Positions 19,003-27,570 of a stretch of DNA of 64,000 nucleotides are shown piece after piece (the stretch's first letter is position 1; each line of letters begins with the position of its first letter). The notes below the pieces were generated by a model that did no database searches, had not been told where the DNA came from, and was given only the letters and a program-made list of their open reading frames with translations. The stretch spans positions 339,606 to 403,605 of the forward strand of contig NZ_JH378888.1 in the NCBI RefSeq assembly GCF_000235485.1, written 5' to 3'. The position numbers and the translations under genes are program-made. Source of the stretch: Streptococcus sp. oral taxon 058 str. F0407. Lineage in GTDB: Bacteria > Bacillota > Bacilli > Lactobacillales > Streptococcaceae.

Positions 19003-19878
19003 TTAATACCCTTCAACCCACTTTTCATTGTCCATGATGAAAGGCTTAGCTAGTCCGTCACCTGTGTAATCCGCATATTTGGTGGATAGATACTTGTAAC
19101 AGTCTTCCTTGGTCGCAAATTTGATGGCTTGATAAGGCTCTTCAAAAGTCAGTTTTTCAACAAATAAGAAACCCTCATCAGCTGGCACTAAAACACCAAC
19201 GTGCCCGACAAAAAGATACTCTCCATCCAAATTGTCATGCAACACAACAGACAACATTCGAGCCTTGTCATTAAATTTAAACTGGGAGAAGAATTTCTCC
19301 ATCTTCTGCGCGCGTACTTTTACATCCGTCGTTGGTTCCGTCTCCACCCTAGAAAATAGAATATCAAACTCTTCCTTGTCTTTCTCATCAAATAGCTTTC
19401 CCTTATCGATAGCATCGTTATCAACAAAAAGAAGCTGATCATTCTTTTCAAGTTTTGGAATTGTGACCGAATTTTTCAAGAGCGCATAGCTATTAATACG
19501 GCAGTTGGTCCCGACAAAGTCACCCTTTTTTTGATTCCAGAGATTGCTGATTTTCTCTACATCGTATTCCGTTTTTGTAAAGGAGGCAAAATCACCACTT
19601 AAACCAGTGGAGCCGACAGTCGCATTATAGTCTGTAACAAGATTGAAAAATGCCTCAACACTGTTTTGATCCAAGTGAGCTGATAAGAGAGATTTGACCT
19701 CTTCGGTACTGACCTGACTGTTTAGATTGGTATATGAAGCCTTCCAAGGAACTTTATCTGAACTGGTCTGTGACTGATTTGTAGCTTCAGTACTCGTATT
19801 ATTTTGGTGACAAGCAGCCAATCCAAGAAATAACGACAAGCACAGTCCTATGGCTACTACTTTTTTCGTTCGTTTCAT
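19003..19878 (-). CDS. DUF4300-family lipoprotein
   Basis: This 291-aa exported lipoprotein has a signal peptide (KKVVAIGLCLSLFLGLAAC) with the lipobox LAAC at residue 23, followed by a Ser/Thr/Asn-rich linker. The body (YTNLNSQVSTEEVKSLLS, LVTDYNATVGSTGLSGDF) fits DUF4300, a family seen mainly in streptococci. No enzymatic motif is visible. It lies 19 nt downstream of the frameshifted membrane-peptide gene start, with opposite transcript order (this gene is upstream). The ribosome site is AGAAGGAGAATTGC. Role on the cell surface is unknown. Confidence 0.82.
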   Translation of the reverse strand: MKRTKKVVAIGLCLSLFLGLAACHQNNTSTEATNQSQTSSDKVPWKASYTNLNSQVSTEEVKSLLSAHLDQNSVEAFFNLVTDYNATVGSTGLSGDFASFTKTEYDVEKISNLWNQKKGDFVGTNCRINSYALLKNSVTIPKLEKNDQLLFVDNDAIDKGKLFDEKDKEEFDILFSRVETEPTTDVKVRAQKMEKFFSQFKFNDKARMLSVVLHDNLDGEYLFVGHVGVLVPADEGFLFVEKLTFEEPYQAIKFATKEDCYKYLSTKYADYTGDGLAKPFIMDNEKWVEGY

Positions 19879-19982
19879 GCAATTCTCCTTCTAAAGCACA
19901 AGTCTCTCTTTCTCTTTAAACACCCTTCACTAATCCCTCATCCAGTAATCTGTGACTTAGCTATATTATACTACATAAATAG

Positions 19983-20026
19983 AAAAAAGACTGGAACGAA
20001 TGGTTGCCCGTCATTACAGTCTTTTT
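19983..20026 (-). terminator. Terminator of the GH13 gene
   Basis: On the minus strand AAAAAGACTG...CAGTCTTTTTT encloses a ~24-nt loop just after the stop codon at 20038. Confidence 0.75.
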
Positions 20027-20037
20027 AATCATATTTT

Positions 20038-21777
20038 TTATTGAATGACAAATCCTTTTGGCAAAATCACCAGTTGCTGCTCCAATTCTTGGCAATGACT
20101 GGCTAGTGCTACAGAATTACGATCTACAAGATAGGTTTCAGTTGATTGGTTAAAAATAGCTTGGATTTTTTGTCTATCATAATTCCTTTCGAGAGCAAGC
20201 ACGTCCGACTTGATTTCTTTCAGGCTATATGTTCCATGTTGGATAATGTCTGAAACACTCTTGCGAATCTGAATCAATTTCTTCATGAAATTAAGCATCT
20301 CGTTGCTTTCGGAAACACGTTCCCAAGGCATAACGCGACGACAATCTGGATCTGGTCCTCCATCTAACTCTAACTCAGTTCCATAGTAGAAACACGGCGT
20401 CCCCCTTTGCAAGAAGAGGCAGGCGAGAGCAGACTTAACAAGCTGGGTATCTCCTTTGGCCGTTGCCAAAATGCGCTCCGTATCGTGAGAATCCAGAAGA
20501 TTGAACATCACTTCCGAAATCTGCTGTCTATAGTACATAGACTGGCTATTGATTTCATCGATAAATTGATAAGGCTTCTTAACCCCTCGTAAGAAATAAT
20601 CCTTGATGCTGTCAGAGAGAGGATAGTTCATGACTGCGTGAAATTCATCGCCATTTAGCCAAGGCTGAGAAGTGTGCCAGACCTCTCCAAGGATATAAAG
20701 GTCAGGCTTTTTAGTCAAGACAGCCTTCCGGAAATCTCTCCAAAATTGGTGGTTGACTTCATTTGCCACATCCAAGCGCCAAGCATCGATATCAAACTCT
20801 TCAATCCAGTAGGTCGCAACGCTTAGCAAATAGTCCCTCACTTGAGGATTTGCCGTATTGAGCTTGGGCATATAGCTCTCAAAGGCAAAGGTATGGTAGG
20901 ATAGTTCTCTTTTATTAACAAGATTTTCTTTAACTACTGGAAAGTCTTGAATATGGAACCAGTCTTTATAAAAGGAATCTTGACCGTGTTTGAGGACATC
21001 CTGCCACTGTGGAGATTGGTCTCCGATATGGTTGAAAACAGCATCCAGCATGATTTTCATGCCTCTCTGATGGGCCTGATCTACCAGTTTACGGAAGGTT
21101 TTCTTGTCTCCAAAATGACGGTCAATTTCAAAATAATCCGTCGTATTGTACTTGTGATTGCTTGGAGATTCGAAAATCGGACAGAGATAAAGACCCGTAA
21201 TGCCCAAGTCCTGCAAGTAATCCAGATGGTCAATAATCCCCTGTAAATCACCACCAAAGAAATCCTTACTTTTAGGTTTGATAGAGGAATCCCAAGCTAG
21301 AGAACCTTCTGGTGAAATCTCAGGATTGCCATTAGCAAAGCGTTCTGGGAAAATCTGGTACCATACCGTCTCTGCTACCCAGTCAGGAACATGGCAAGCA
21401 TCAATCTCATGGATATAGGGAATTTTAAAGCCGTTTCCTTCGTAATGAAGGTTTTCTAGCGTATTTTCAACACATCCCTTGTCGCCATATAAAATCTTCT
21501 GACCTTTCTTATCCTTGAGTTCAAAGAGATACTGGAGTCGTGCATAGCCGACTGTAACCTCCACCTGCCAGTAATCAAACAAAACATCGGAGGTAACTTT
21601 GGTCATCTCCTTGATTGCTTCATAACGGTCCTCTATAAAGATAAACGGATCTCCATAATGTAAGTTAATGCTTTCGATATCATCTTTCTTGGTCCGGATA
21701 CGAATGTGCATTGTCTTGTCTTTATAAAGATAAGCATACTCCGACTCTGGTCTGTGGTAAATGGCTGTTAATTCCAT
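20038..21777 (-). CDS. GH13 alpha-glucan hydrolase (neopullulanase/cyclomaltodextrinase type)
   Basis: This 579-aa cytosolic enzyme cleaves cyclodextrins, pullulan or maltodextrins. The first ~120 residues form a beta-rich N domain. The GH13 regions follow in order: DAVFNHIGD, WRLDVANEV (nucleophile Asp), ILGEVWHTS (acid/base Glu) and NLLDSHDTER (stabilising Asp). No signal peptide is present, so it acts on imported maltodextrin. I start at 21777 because TAGGAGA lies just upstream; a longer in-frame start at 21819 lacks one. It is monocistronic, with a good promoter and a cre-like site, so catabolite control is likely. Confidence 0.9.
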   Translation of the reverse strand: MELTAIYHRPESEYAYLYKDKTMHIRIRTKKDDIESINLHYGDPFIFIEDRYEAIKEMTKVTSDVLFDYWQVEVTVGYARLQYLFELKDKKGQKILYGDKGCVENTLENLHYEGNGFKIPYIHEIDACHVPDWVAETVWYQIFPERFANGNPEISPEGSLAWDSSIKPKSKDFFGGDLQGIIDHLDYLQDLGITGLYLCPIFESPSNHKYNTTDYFEIDRHFGDKKTFRKLVDQAHQRGMKIMLDAVFNHIGDQSPQWQDVLKHGQDSFYKDWFHIQDFPVVKENLVNKRELSYHTFAFESYMPKLNTANPQVRDYLLSVATYWIEEFDIDAWRLDVANEVNHQFWRDFRKAVLTKKPDLYILGEVWHTSQPWLNGDEFHAVMNYPLSDSIKDYFLRGVKKPYQFIDEINSQSMYYRQQISEVMFNLLDSHDTERILATAKGDTQLVKSALACLFLQRGTPCFYYGTELELDGGPDPDCRRVMPWERVSESNEMLNFMKKLIQIRKSVSDIIQHGTYSLKEIKSDVLALERNYDRQKIQAIFNQSTETYLVDRNSVALASHCQELEQQLVILPKGFVIQ

Positions 21778-21812
21778 TGTTCTGTCTCCTAATTTACTTC
21801 TATTCATCTTAA

Positions 21813-21870
21813 TGCGCAAACGTTTTCATAATCGTAACCCTAGTATACTACTTTCGTATTTTATTTGCAA
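21813..21870 (-). promoter_or_regulatory. Promoter with downstream cre-like site for the GH13 gene
   Basis: On the minus strand TTGCAA (21865-21870) and TATACT (21842-21847) are separated by 17 nt. ATGAAAACGTTTGCG (within 21813-21829) matches the CcpA operator consensus at all but one position and lies just after the predicted start, where CcpA would act as a roadblock. Confidence 0.7.
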
Positions 21871-21953
21871 GGTTTGCTCGTAGTTTCGAGTGGTTTGTTT
21901 CTATAAATAAAAAATCAGCCAGTCTTACAACTTACTACTTTTCAAATGATGAT

Positions 21954-22445
21954 TTACAAATGACTTTCCAGCCACTCAATTTTTTTAAAATCCTTATTGT
22001 TATTGTGCTCATTTCGATAAGAATCTTGGGAAGAAGCCTTGTAAATACTTAAATACTGTTCTAGATTTGGGACACGAAACGTGATATCTTCGAGATGAAT
22101 AATCTCTATATCCGATTCCAAAACTCCTGCAAAATCAGGTAAGGAATCGATACTTCCAAATTCAACGCTCACACCATCCTTTTGGAATTCATGCTCATGA
22201 ATATCTATTAAGGCGTAGCCTAAGTGTTTCATAACTTTCATTATCTTGTCCCAGTCATAAATCCTGAGATGATCAGGTGCTTCCCAACCTCTAGGGTCAC
22301 CAGGCACATGAATGTCAATGTCAGACGGCCCCCATTCTTCATTTGAACGGTATTCAAACCCCAAAGACCCCATTAGCGTCGGTGTGATTCCAACTTGGTT
22401 TAAATGAGAACAAATTATTCGAAATTCATCAAATAGAGAATTCAT
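21954..22445 (-). CDS. Nucleotidyltransferase-like protein
   Basis: This 163-aa protein carries LMGSLGFEYRS followed by GPSDIDIHVPGDPRG. That is the GS...D-x-D arrangement of minimal nucleotidyltransferases such as the lincosamide/aminoglycoside group. A third acidic residue may be in VSVEFGSIDS. A strong ribosome site (GGAGGA) precedes the ATG. No antibiotic substrate can be assigned, and it may modify a small molecule or RNA. It lies downstream of the lipid kinase gene, 62 nt apart, in the same direction. Confidence 0.6.
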   Translation of the reverse strand: MNSLFDEFRIICSHLNQVGITPTLMGSLGFEYRSNEEWGPSDIDIHVPGDPRGWEAPDHLRIYDWDKIMKVMKHLGYALIDIHEHEFQKDGVSVEFGSIDSLPDFAGVLESDIEIIHLEDITFRVPNLEQYLSIYKASSQDSYRNEHNNNKDFKKIEWLESHL

Positions 22446-22507
22446 TCCTCCTCCAATCGTTGATATAAAATCGATTTCTTTGTGAAAGATAAACTAACTT
22501 CTACCTT

Positions 22508-23389
22508 CTACTCTTTCGGTTTCGAAAATACTTCTACTCGCTGAGCTAGGACTTTAATTTCTACAGGTAGGTTATCAGATTTATCGCCGTCAACATCTGA
22601 CTCCAATTCACTATCTGAAGAGATCTTAATAGTACGCGCTCTGATATACTCAATATTATCATTGCCGACAACATCTCCTTTTAGTAAATCAGGAATAACG
22701 GATAATTTAGAAAATATAGAAGCATCTTTTAGAATCAAAATATTGGCATAGCCATCTTTGTTTTCTTCGAAGATTTTCTTATCAGCGAAGTAATTTGTTA
22801 ATAGAACCAAAACATGACTAGCTTCACCAACATAATTTCCATTTTCAGTCTCAACCTTAATGTTAAAGGTCTGATCCGTCATGACAGACTTCATGGTATT
22901 TACAGCATAGGCAAGAATACCAAATTTTGTCTTGTCTTCAATTTCAACATTATGAATCGCTTCAGGCAGAGAACCGATACTAAAGATATAACCGAAATAA
23001 TTGTCATTCGCTTTACCGATATCAATCTTGTTGGTTAAGTTAAAATCGAGTTCATCAATCGCACCATCGATGTCTTGATTGATTTCCAACAGCTTCGTAA
23101 TGAGGTTACCCGTCCCACCAGGGATAATCCCTAACTTAGGAATGTAGTCTTTCTCAGCAATACCTGAAATCACTTCATTAACCGTCCCGTCTCCACCAAA
23201 CACAATCACTGCATCGTACTTCTCACGTGAAGCTTCCTCAGCAAAGTGTGTTGCATCAAGCGCTTTTTCAGTGATTTTGGTTTCTACGTGCTCAAAATAA
23301 TCTTTGGCTTTATTCTCCAGTTTGACTTTATAATCCAAAGCCTTTTCCCCACCAGAGGTAGGGTTGATAATTACCATTGCTTTTTTCAT
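22508..23389 (-). CDS. Diacylglycerol kinase-family lipid kinase (YegS/DgkB type)
   Basis: This 293-aa kinase has the family marks MVIINPTSGGEKAL at the N-terminus and VIVFGGDGTVNEVISGI with LGIIPGGTGN, the nucleotide-binding GGDGT motif. The C-terminal beta-rich domain ends in SDSELESDVDGDKSDNLP. It probably recycles diacylglycerol to phosphatidic acid at the membrane. I start at 23389 because AAAGGAG lies 8-9 nt upstream; the longer in-frame start at 23443 adds 18 unrelated residues. It ends the conserved segment before the AT-rich accessory stretch. Confidence 0.88.
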   Translation of the reverse strand: MKKAMVIINPTSGGEKALDYKVKLENKAKDYFEHVETKITEKALDATHFAEEASREKYDAVIVFGGDGTVNEVISGIAEKDYIPKLGIIPGGTGNLITKLLEINQDIDGAIDELDFNLTNKIDIGKANDNYFGYIFSIGSLPEAIHNVEIEDKTKFGILAYAVNTMKSVMTDQTFNIKVETENGNYVGEASHVLVLLTNYFADKKIFEENKDGYANILILKDASIFSKLSVIPDLLKGDVVGNDNIEYIRARTIKISSDSELESDVDGDKSDNLPVEIKVLAQRVEVFSKPKE

Positions 23390-23623
23390 TGATAATACTC
23401 CTTTATTTTTAAATAGAAATGTTAGTGTAACTACATCAGTCATTACATATAATGATATTATATAATGAAACCTCAGAAAAGAGAACCCTGACGTACTGGA
23501 GATTGATTTATTAAAACATAGACAAAGAGTTTACTAATAATTTCAAGCATATAAAACATAGGTTAAATAAAGATTAGCAGATAATATCAGACGAATAGCT
23601 CCAAAATATTGTCAGTTACCTAT

Positions 23624-24562
23624 CTAAAATAAAGAAACCATTTTATTAATCTGTCCACCATTAAATCCAGCTTGCGCGAAAATTTCTTTAAAAATTCCTT
23701 TTACCTCATCCTCTTCCTTTTTCTTCCAATCCCCATGAAATTTATTCTCGATTCGGTAACTTCTTTGAATAATCACTTTTACATGATTGATTAAAAATTC
23801 TTTTGCTAATTTATTATTATTTTTTTGAAGACGACCTAAGTAACGACCACTTAATGAAAAAACATAGTCTTCTTTGAAACTTGGAACAATATTCTTTATG
23901 ATTAATCTATCCTTGTCAAAACAATCTTCAAAATAGTAATCCATGATGAATTTGTTTAGATCTTCTCCCCAGCTTTCTTTAATCCAATCTCTCCAGTTTT
24001 GATGGGAACCAGCTTTATGACAATCCATTATTGTATCCATTTTTAGAAGCCAGTTATCTGCTCCATGACTTCCAGGGGGGAAACTTTCCACCACTGGCAT
24101 CATATTTCCACACCAATAGTAAACAATGGCAAAAGCTTTAAAATAAGGCTCCAAACCATTTGGTATCTCTAAATCACCTTTTAATATTCCGTCTTTTATC
24201 TCTTTACCACCTTTCAAGTTAGGTTCAACATTGGTAATTTTTTTATACGGAACAGTAATTGAAGTAAGGATGTCAGCCGTAAGTGCTATACCTTTCGATT
24301 TATTGCCAAGCAAATGAGCCCCCTTATATCCTGATTTTGATTTTTCTTTGTATGCTTCAATCTCATTATATTTTTGGGTATCCTTTAAATTATTATATTG
24401 ATTAACTGAGTTTTGAAACTTAATAATCTTCCAATCATCTTCCTCATAAAAAGGATACTTCTTATAAAAATCCATTGCCTTTTTACGTACTTCAAATTCA
24501 CAATTGACATTATCACTATCTGTAATATCTACTTTATTAATAAACTCATTTACTTGTATCAT
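23624..24562 (-). CDS. Hypothetical protein, 312 aa, no recognised family
   Basis: This is a soluble, lysine-rich protein with no signal peptide or membrane helix. Visible features are a conserved-looking centre (FAIVYYWCGNMMPVVESFPP, then SHGADNWLLKMDTIMDCHK) and a C-terminal charged helix (KKKEEDEVKGIFKEIF). The tight run of Trp, Cys, His and Asp around residues 150-200 could be an active or metal site, but I cannot assign one. A strong ribosome site (GGAGGATATTTT before ATG) supports expression. Codon use is strongly AT-biased compared with flanking housekeeping genes, which suggests acquisition. Nothing recognisable lies in the 180-nt gap toward the lipid kinase. Confidence 0.75.
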   Translation of the reverse strand: MIQVNEFINKVDITDSDNVNCEFEVRKKAMDFYKKYPFYEEDDWKIIKFQNSVNQYNNLKDTQKYNEIEAYKEKSKSGYKGAHLLGNKSKGIALTADILTSITVPYKKITNVEPNLKGGKEIKDGILKGDLEIPNGLEPYFKAFAIVYYWCGNMMPVVESFPPGSHGADNWLLKMDTIMDCHKAGSHQNWRDWIKESWGEDLNKFIMDYYFEDCFDKDRLIIKNIVPSFKEDYVFSLSGRYLGRLQKNNNKLAKEFLINHVKVIIQRSYRIENKFHGDWKKKEEDEVKGIFKEIFAQAGFNGGQINKMVSLF

Positions 24563-24626
24563 AAAATATCCTCCATATTTTTTATTATATAAATCCGTTT
24601 AAAAAGACAAATAGATGTGTGTAAAT

Positions 24627-24776
24627 TTACACTAGCTCACTACTTACTCCGTCTTCAGAATAAATATCCTTGACTTGCTCAAAATCGCTTAAAATGATTG
24701 TAGCTTACTTTAAACTTAGATACTGCTTTAATTCAGCTAAGTCAACAGCAACCAAATCAAAAATATCAAAATGAGG
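24627..24776 (-). pseudogene. Decayed coding remnant between two hypothetical genes
   Basis: On the minus strand one frame reads HFDIFDLVAVDLAELKQYL (then SLK), a TAA at 24705-24707, then TIILSDFEQVKDIYSEDGV and SSELV before a second TAA. Both pieces look protein-like, but there is no start codon with a ribosome site and the frame is interrupted. It may be the tail of a lost gene with a nonsense mutation, or two fused remnants. The parent family was not recognised. Confidence 0.4.
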
Positions 24777-24782
24777 TCACTT

Positions 24783-25409
24783 CTATTGAACTACCTTACC
24801 ATACTCTTTTATTTTATCAGCGTATTCGGTCAAAAGATTCTTTGAATAAATTTTTTCATTTTTTGAATTTCTGACTTCTTTCCAAAGAATAGAAGCAACT
24901 TTTAACTTGTTTGAGTAGTTACGACTGTTTTCGTCTGCACAGAAATCCTTTAAAAATTGATTCCATTGACAAACCGAATGGTCATACTTGGCATAATCTG
25001 AATCTCCATAATAAACTTTTAGCATATCTTGAATTGTAAATCTCAAATCATTTTCTCTTTTTACTTTTCTCCAAGCAGTTGCCATATCAGCAGTAAATTT
25101 AAAGGGCGAAACACCTGTTAAAATTGAGAAATATTCTCTAAAGTGTGCATTAAAGGAGAATCCACATTCAAGTAAGGGCGTATCTAAGGTAATGACTTCT
25201 ACTCGTTTCTTCTTGCTTTTTATTAATGATTTTTTAATCAAATTCCCCTTGAAGTACTGCTCAATAATATCATTGAGTTCCTGTTTTGTACCTCTATATT
25301 CAAGTCCTAATGACCTGCATATCTGTGAAAGTTCATCCCGATACCAATAGTATTTATTAAATTCATCAAAGGATACGACTTTATTGAACTCAGGTCTGCT
25401 TTCTATCAA
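24783..25409 (-). CDS. SAP-domain protein (DUF6434-like), unknown function
   Basis: This 208-aa basic protein starts with TTG at 25409, preceded by a strong AAGGAGGTG at the right distance. Residues ~12-55 (DEFNKYYWYRDELSQICRSL then LEYRGTKQELNDIIEQYF) fit a SAP-type helix-extended-helix DNA-binding motif, followed by a Lys-rich linker. The C-terminal half (FREYFSILTGVSPFKFTADM, then AWRKVKRENDLRFTIQDMLK) resembles the DUF6434 domain found with SAP in firmicutes. A DNA-related role is suggested but unproven. It is AT-rich and lies in the accessory stretch, in the same direction as the hypothetical gene below it. Confidence 0.6.
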   Translation of the reverse strand: MIESRPEFNKVVSFDEFNKYYWYRDELSQICRSLGLEYRGTKQELNDIIEQYFKGNLIKKSLIKSKKKRVEVITLDTPLLECGFSFNAHFREYFSILTGVSPFKFTADMATAWRKVKRENDLRFTIQDMLKVYYGDSDYAKYDHSVCQWNQFLKDFCADENSRNYSNKLKVASILWKEVRNSKNEKIYSKNLLTEYADKIKEYGKVVQ

Positions 25410-25477
25410 TATAACACCTCCTTAAAAACAGTTTAGGTTTTCATTTCTAAATAATGGAGTTTTAGTTTCTTTATTCT

Positions 25478-25521
25478 GAGGATTAGCTACGTTTCTCTAA
25501 TAAATTTACACACTCCACGTG
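25478..25521 (-). repeat. Partial copy of the rlmD 3' end (left copy)
   Basis: This 44-nt segment matches 27876-27919, the 3' end of rlmD, at 38 of 44 positions. On the minus strand it still reads HVECVNLLEKRS then TAA, against [12 protein letters not shown] in the intact gene. It marks a duplication of the rlmD tail about 2.4 kb away. The match also includes the 7-8 bases after the stop. Confidence 0.8.
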
Positions 25522-25559
25522 TGGTAATATTCTTCTTTTATACTAATCTAAAGTTAAAA

Positions 25560-26297
25560 TTACTTTTCCTTACTAATTCTATTACTCGCCAATATAGTAT
25601 AAGTCAAATAACCAATAAAAATGATAATAAAAATAAGATTAATTTTTAACACAAAATAGAGATTTAACAAATTTGCGAACGCATGAAATAATATACAGTA
25701 TCCCACAGATTTCGTTTGACGGTAAAGAACTCCTAAAACAAAACTTAAAAATAATGTATATATAAAAAATAAAATAAAAGGAAATTCTTGATGACTTTCT
25801 CCAACTATAAACCATAAAGGTAGATGCCATATTCCCCAAATTGATCCTACAATCAAATTAGATTGCCAATAAGTATATTTTTTATCAAGTAATGGTTGTA
25901 ATATTCCTCTCCATCCTAATTCTTCGTGACCGCCACCAAAAAAAATTAATTGAATAAAGAATAGTGGCATCAGATAAATGGATACTCCGTTTAATTCTAA
26001 GGAAGATACAGAGAATAGTATCAAAATTGCTAACAAATGAATAATGAAATAAATTCTACTATTTTCTTTCTTACTAAATACAAAATGTTTAAATTTTATA
26101 TTATTCCTTTTCAAATAAAAGCCACTTGCAATAGCTGGTCCAAGTGCACCTACTATATGCAATGTTCTTCCTATAATCGTTTCTAATCCAAAAATATGAG
26201 ATTGCGTAAAGATGGCCAGAATCCCCCAAGCTATATAAGTAATTCCAAATGTACAATAAAGATAATTTTTTAAATTCTTTTTGTCAATTTCTGTCAT
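25560..26297 (-). CDS. CPBP-family intramembrane metalloprotease
   Basis: This 245-aa multi-pass protein has the CAAX protease/bacteriocin-processing motifs: motif 1 GGGHEELGWRGIL (EExxR type), motif 2 WGIWHLPLWF and motif 3 LFHAFANLL. The glutamates and histidines would coordinate zinc in the membrane. About seven to eight hydrophobic helices are seen. In lactic acid bacteria such proteins act in bacteriocin self-immunity or processing, but no bacteriocin precursor was seen nearby. It is AT-rich, within the stretch flanked by rlmD-tail copies. The ribosome site is GGAAGATAAA before ATG. Confidence 0.87.
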   Translation of the reverse strand: MTEIDKKNLKNYLYCTFGITYIAWGILAIFTQSHIFGLETIIGRTLHIVGALGPAIASGFYLKRNNIKFKHFVFSKKENSRIYFIIHLLAILILFSVSSLELNGVSIYLMPLFFIQLIFFGGGHEELGWRGILQPLLDKKYTYWQSNLIVGSIWGIWHLPLWFIVGESHQEFPFILFFIYTLFLSFVLGVLYRQTKSVGYCILFHAFANLLNLYFVLKINLIFIIIFIGYLTYTILASNRISKEK

Positions 26298-26393
26298 TTT
26301 ATCTTCCTTATTTTGATTATTTTATATGTAATATTTGTTACTACTTCTTAGTTGTTCTCGATTATAACTACCTATATTCTATCATAAAAACAC

Positions 26394-26420
26394 AAAAAAG
26401 CCTTACAATCAAGGCTTTTC
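26394..26420 (-). terminator. Terminator of the S51 peptidase gene
   Basis: On the minus strand AAAAGCCTT-gattgt-AAGGCTTTTTT ends transcription 56 nt after the stop at 26476. Confidence 0.75.
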
Positions 26421-26475
26421 ATTATTCATTTCGTCAATACTTTAGTTTCGTAGATTCAGATTCGCATGATTAAAA

Positions 26476-27084
26476 CTAGTCAATTTTCTCTATGATATTT
26501 CCAAGTTTATCCAATACAAGACATGAATGATCATTTAGTGGAATTATGGGAACATTAACGAGTTCTTCAGCTCTATTCTTATTAGCTTTATCATTCCATG
26601 AATCATAATGGACACTAATTAAAAACTGACTAAAGAGTCCTAATCCATTTTTTATCTTTATCTGATGATCTGAATTATCATTAGGTGAGATATAGACTTT
26701 CTCTCCTAATAATAAGGCTCCTGCAGAAAATCCTATAACTTTCGCCCCTTTTTTCAGCATAAGCTCGATATAATTTTTGAACTCCTGATTGACATAAGTA
26801 GCTATATATTTTTCCGTATTTCCACCACCGATGATAATTAGATCAACATCTAGATAGCTATCAAAATCAATCTGCTCAGTGTCCAGGAGCAAGTAATCAA
26901 CGTTTAGATTAGGAAAATGACTTTGAAAAACTTCCGTGTACTTTTTCATGTACGGTTCCCAATTTTCTCGAAAAACTGTAAAAATGATAATTCTTTTAAT
27001 CTTGCTTGATAATACTATTTTATCAACAATGCTATATTTCATTATTGGTGGATTCCCACCCATCAAAAAAATTTGTTCTTTCAA
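26476..27084 (-). CDS. Peptidase S51 (dipeptidase E-like)
   Basis: This 202-aa protein resembles dipeptidase E and cyanophycinase-type serine peptidases. The nucleophile elbow is VIGFSAGALLLGE (Ser about 120). Other marks are LIIIGGGNTEKYIA and the C-terminal DHSCLVLDK. Substrate may be Asp-X dipeptides or another small amide. It appears to start with TTG at 27084, with only a weak AAAGTG site; no better ATG fits the family N-terminus (QIFLMGGNPP). It sits in the accessory stretch between the CPBP protease and the acetyltransferase, all in the same direction. Confidence 0.82.
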   Translation of the reverse strand: MKEQIFLMGGNPPIMKYSIVDKIVLSSKIKRIIIFTVFRENWEPYMKKYTEVFQSHFPNLNVDYLLLDTEQIDFDSYLDVDLIIIGGGNTEKYIATYVNQEFKNYIELMLKKGAKVIGFSAGALLLGEKVYISPNDNSDHQIKIKNGLGLFSQFLISVHYDSWNDKANKNRAEELVNVPIIPLNDHSCLVLDKLGNIIEKID

Positions 27085-27141
27085 GTTATCACACTTTCTA
27101 AAGATACATAAAGTTTAAACATGTTTATTCATGTTTAGAAA

Positions 27142-27570
27142 TTATAATTTTTTCTTAAAATGAATAATTCTATTTGCCTCCTGAAATCCAATATTAAGAT
27201 GAAATCTTATAGAATCCGTATTCGTTAAAGTACAGTCACTTGCAAATTCCTTACATCCTTTATTTTTCGCCCATTCCTCACATTTTGTACAGAGATTTTT
27301 AGCAATATCCTTTAAACGATATTCCTCATCGACAATAATCCCTTCTAAGAATCCAACAGGGCTATATTTACAACCTTCAACATAATCAAATCTGAGTGAA
27401 CATAGTGCTAGACCTACAATTGTGTCACCTTCAACTTCAGTAAAGATTGCAGTATTTTTGCCATTCGTATTTTTTTTTACTTCATCAATAGCTTCTTTAT
27501 CGGTCAATTGGGGCCATAATTGTTTCATTAGTTTAGCCGTTTTTATAGAATCTTTTGTTATTCCATCCAT
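27142..27570 (-). CDS. GNAT acetyltransferase, aminoglycoside 6'-N-acetyltransferase-like
   Basis: This 142-aa GNAT protein strongly resembles the AAC(6') branch: LRFDYVEGCKYSPVGFLEGI, then DEEYRLKDIAKNL (acetyl-CoA loop), then EEWAKNKGCKEFASDCTL and FHLNIGFQEANRIIHF. In AAC(6') enzymes these blocks build the aminoglycoside pocket. I start at 27570 because GGAGG lies 9 nt before that ATG. A longer frame begins with TTG at 27588 and would contain the ribosome site. Whether it confers resistance is unknown; many chromosomal homologues do so only weakly. It is AT-rich and inside the accessory stretch. Confidence 0.85.
   Translation of the reverse strand: MDGITKDSIKTAKLMKQLWPQLTDKEAIDEVKKNTNGKNTAIFTEVEGDTIVGLALCSLRFDYVEGCKYSPVGFLEGIIVDEEYRLKDIAKNLCTKCEEWAKNKGCKEFASDCTLTNTDSIRFHLNIGFQEANRIIHFKKKL

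Noticed and set aside
21954..22445. Toxin-antitoxin (MNT-HEPN) pair
   Set aside because: The nucleotidyltransferase motif is present, but no HEPN-type partner gene lies next to it.
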